Below are positions 55,042-55,683 of a DNA stretch of 55,683 bases, piece after piece. Made by a program: the position numbers and the translations under genes. Every line of letters begins with the position of its first letter. Position 1 is the stretch's first letter. Source of the stretch: Chara braunii (taxonomy: Eukaryota > Streptophyta > Charophyceae > Charales > Characeae); the NCBI GenBank assembly GCA_003427395.1, contig BFEA01000338.1, positions 1,505,246 through 1,560,928 of the forward strand, written 5' to 3'. The notes under the pieces were generated by a model. It saw nothing but the letters and a program-made list of their open reading frames with translations. It was not told where the DNA came from and searched no databases.

Positions 55042-55683
55042 ACTGGCCGCNATTGNGGGGCCCTCAGGCGCATGAAGATTACAAGGCCCTCTCTTGCGAG
55101 TGTTAGGGCACCATTCTTGGATCTGAGAGTCTCACACTTTTCTCCTTCTACCCTTCTTAATCTAAGTCTAGTCTTTTGGCTACGAGAGGAAGGCGGCAGG
55201 GGGGATTGCAACCCGTAGGTCCGCATNAAGACTTTGTGGGAAGTCCACCCACCGATTGCGGGAGCTCTGCCGGAACCTAGGCGAGGTTCTGGAGGCAGGG
55301 AACCTTNAGGTAAATCATCNTCATCCGTACAGCCTACTACTACCTATGTTTGCCTATCTCCCTGCANTATGATTGTTGTATGCATGCGTTTGGCCCTATG
55401 ACTTTTGCTTTCTCTTCANGACCCAAATCAGACTGAATGGAAGGGACGTGTGAAAGTGAAGTCTAAGTTTCTTCTTTATTTTGGTTGAAAGCAGACGAAG
55501 GGATAAACTGGGGGGAAGGTGGGAGGAAGGTAGTCTTGCATGCGTTTGGAAGGGTCAACCAAAGCCTGAGCATTGTTTCCATGGTGAATGGCTCAGGGCT
55601 GTGTTTTATTTGACTGTTTTCCGAAGGACCAGGCATTGTTTCCAAGGTGAATGGCCTGGTTGCTGTGTTTATTTAGTTGTTTT
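55042..55683 (-). repeat. Inverted block A, right copy, including two covarying hairpins
   Basis: Reverse-complement match to 6471-7107, running to the window edge. It carries hairpins CTGAG/CTCAG (55566-55570, 55592-55596) and ACCAGG/CCTGGT (55628-55633, 55655-55660) around a CATT-GTTTCCAtGGTG-AATG core, so the hairpin array probably continues beyond 55683. Confidence 0.85.

Overview
This window looks like repeat-dominated nuclear DNA of a plant-lineage eukaryote with a large genome. The evidence is Ty3/gypsy retroelement remnants, microsatellites, splice-site-like sequences, no bacterial gene packing, and almost no intact host-type gene. From memory of gene families, the ParB-like plus methyltransferase-like gene and the DUF7869-like genes point to a charophyte alga such as Chara. 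I could not check this, and the organism call is an inference.

Layout. (1) 1-4578, minus strand: a decayed Ty3/gypsy retroelement (Gag, protease, RT, RNase H, integrase) that runs off the left edge. (2) 4.6-6.6 kb: a non-coding leader-like stretch with two tandem arrays of hairpins; in the second, stems change while loops stay the same. (3) 6.5-10.4 kb: blocks A, B and C, which recur in inverted orientation at 51.6-55.7 kb. (4) 10.4-18.5 kb: mostly non-coding, with one orphan reading frame at 14.8 kb and an assembly gap at 17944-18501. (5) 18.5-42.8 kb: an inner unit bounded by (AG)n/(CT)n and by inverted sets of subterminal tandem repeats. It carries a 7.6-kb leftward gene relic (ParB-like, methyltransferase-like, Ulp1/C48-like), a 4.6-kb central non-coding region full of short palindromes, and a rightward cluster (a DUF7869/transposase-like gene, two paralogous orphan genes, a further orphan gene). 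(6) 43.8-47.6 kb, minus: a second, diverged DUF7869-like gene with another orphan downstream. (7) 47.7-51.5 kb: satellite-like units with foldback hairpins. (8) 51.6-55.7 kb: the inverted counterparts of blocks C, B and A.

Interpretation. The inner unit has the layout of a giant DNA transposon: inverted subterminal repeats, divergent gene blocks, a putative transposase, and a Ulp1 protease of the type often carried by plant transposons. The outer inverted blocks nearly share its centre (about 30.7 versus 31.0 kb). They could be long termini of a larger, older element with its own DDE-like gene (the 44.6-47.5 kb copy). They could equally be the LTR/leader regions of two retroelements pointing away from each other: the blocks begin with TG and contain an outward TATA-like box.

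Nearly every gene is broken. The in-frame stops are mostly explicable as C-to-T or G-to-A changes, as expected for long-methylated, silenced DNA. The most distinctive non-coding signals are the covarying hairpin array, a dispersed 22-bp palindrome (AAGTGCGA-N6-TCGCACTT) concentrated in the non-coding parts of the inner unit, and the foldback satellite.
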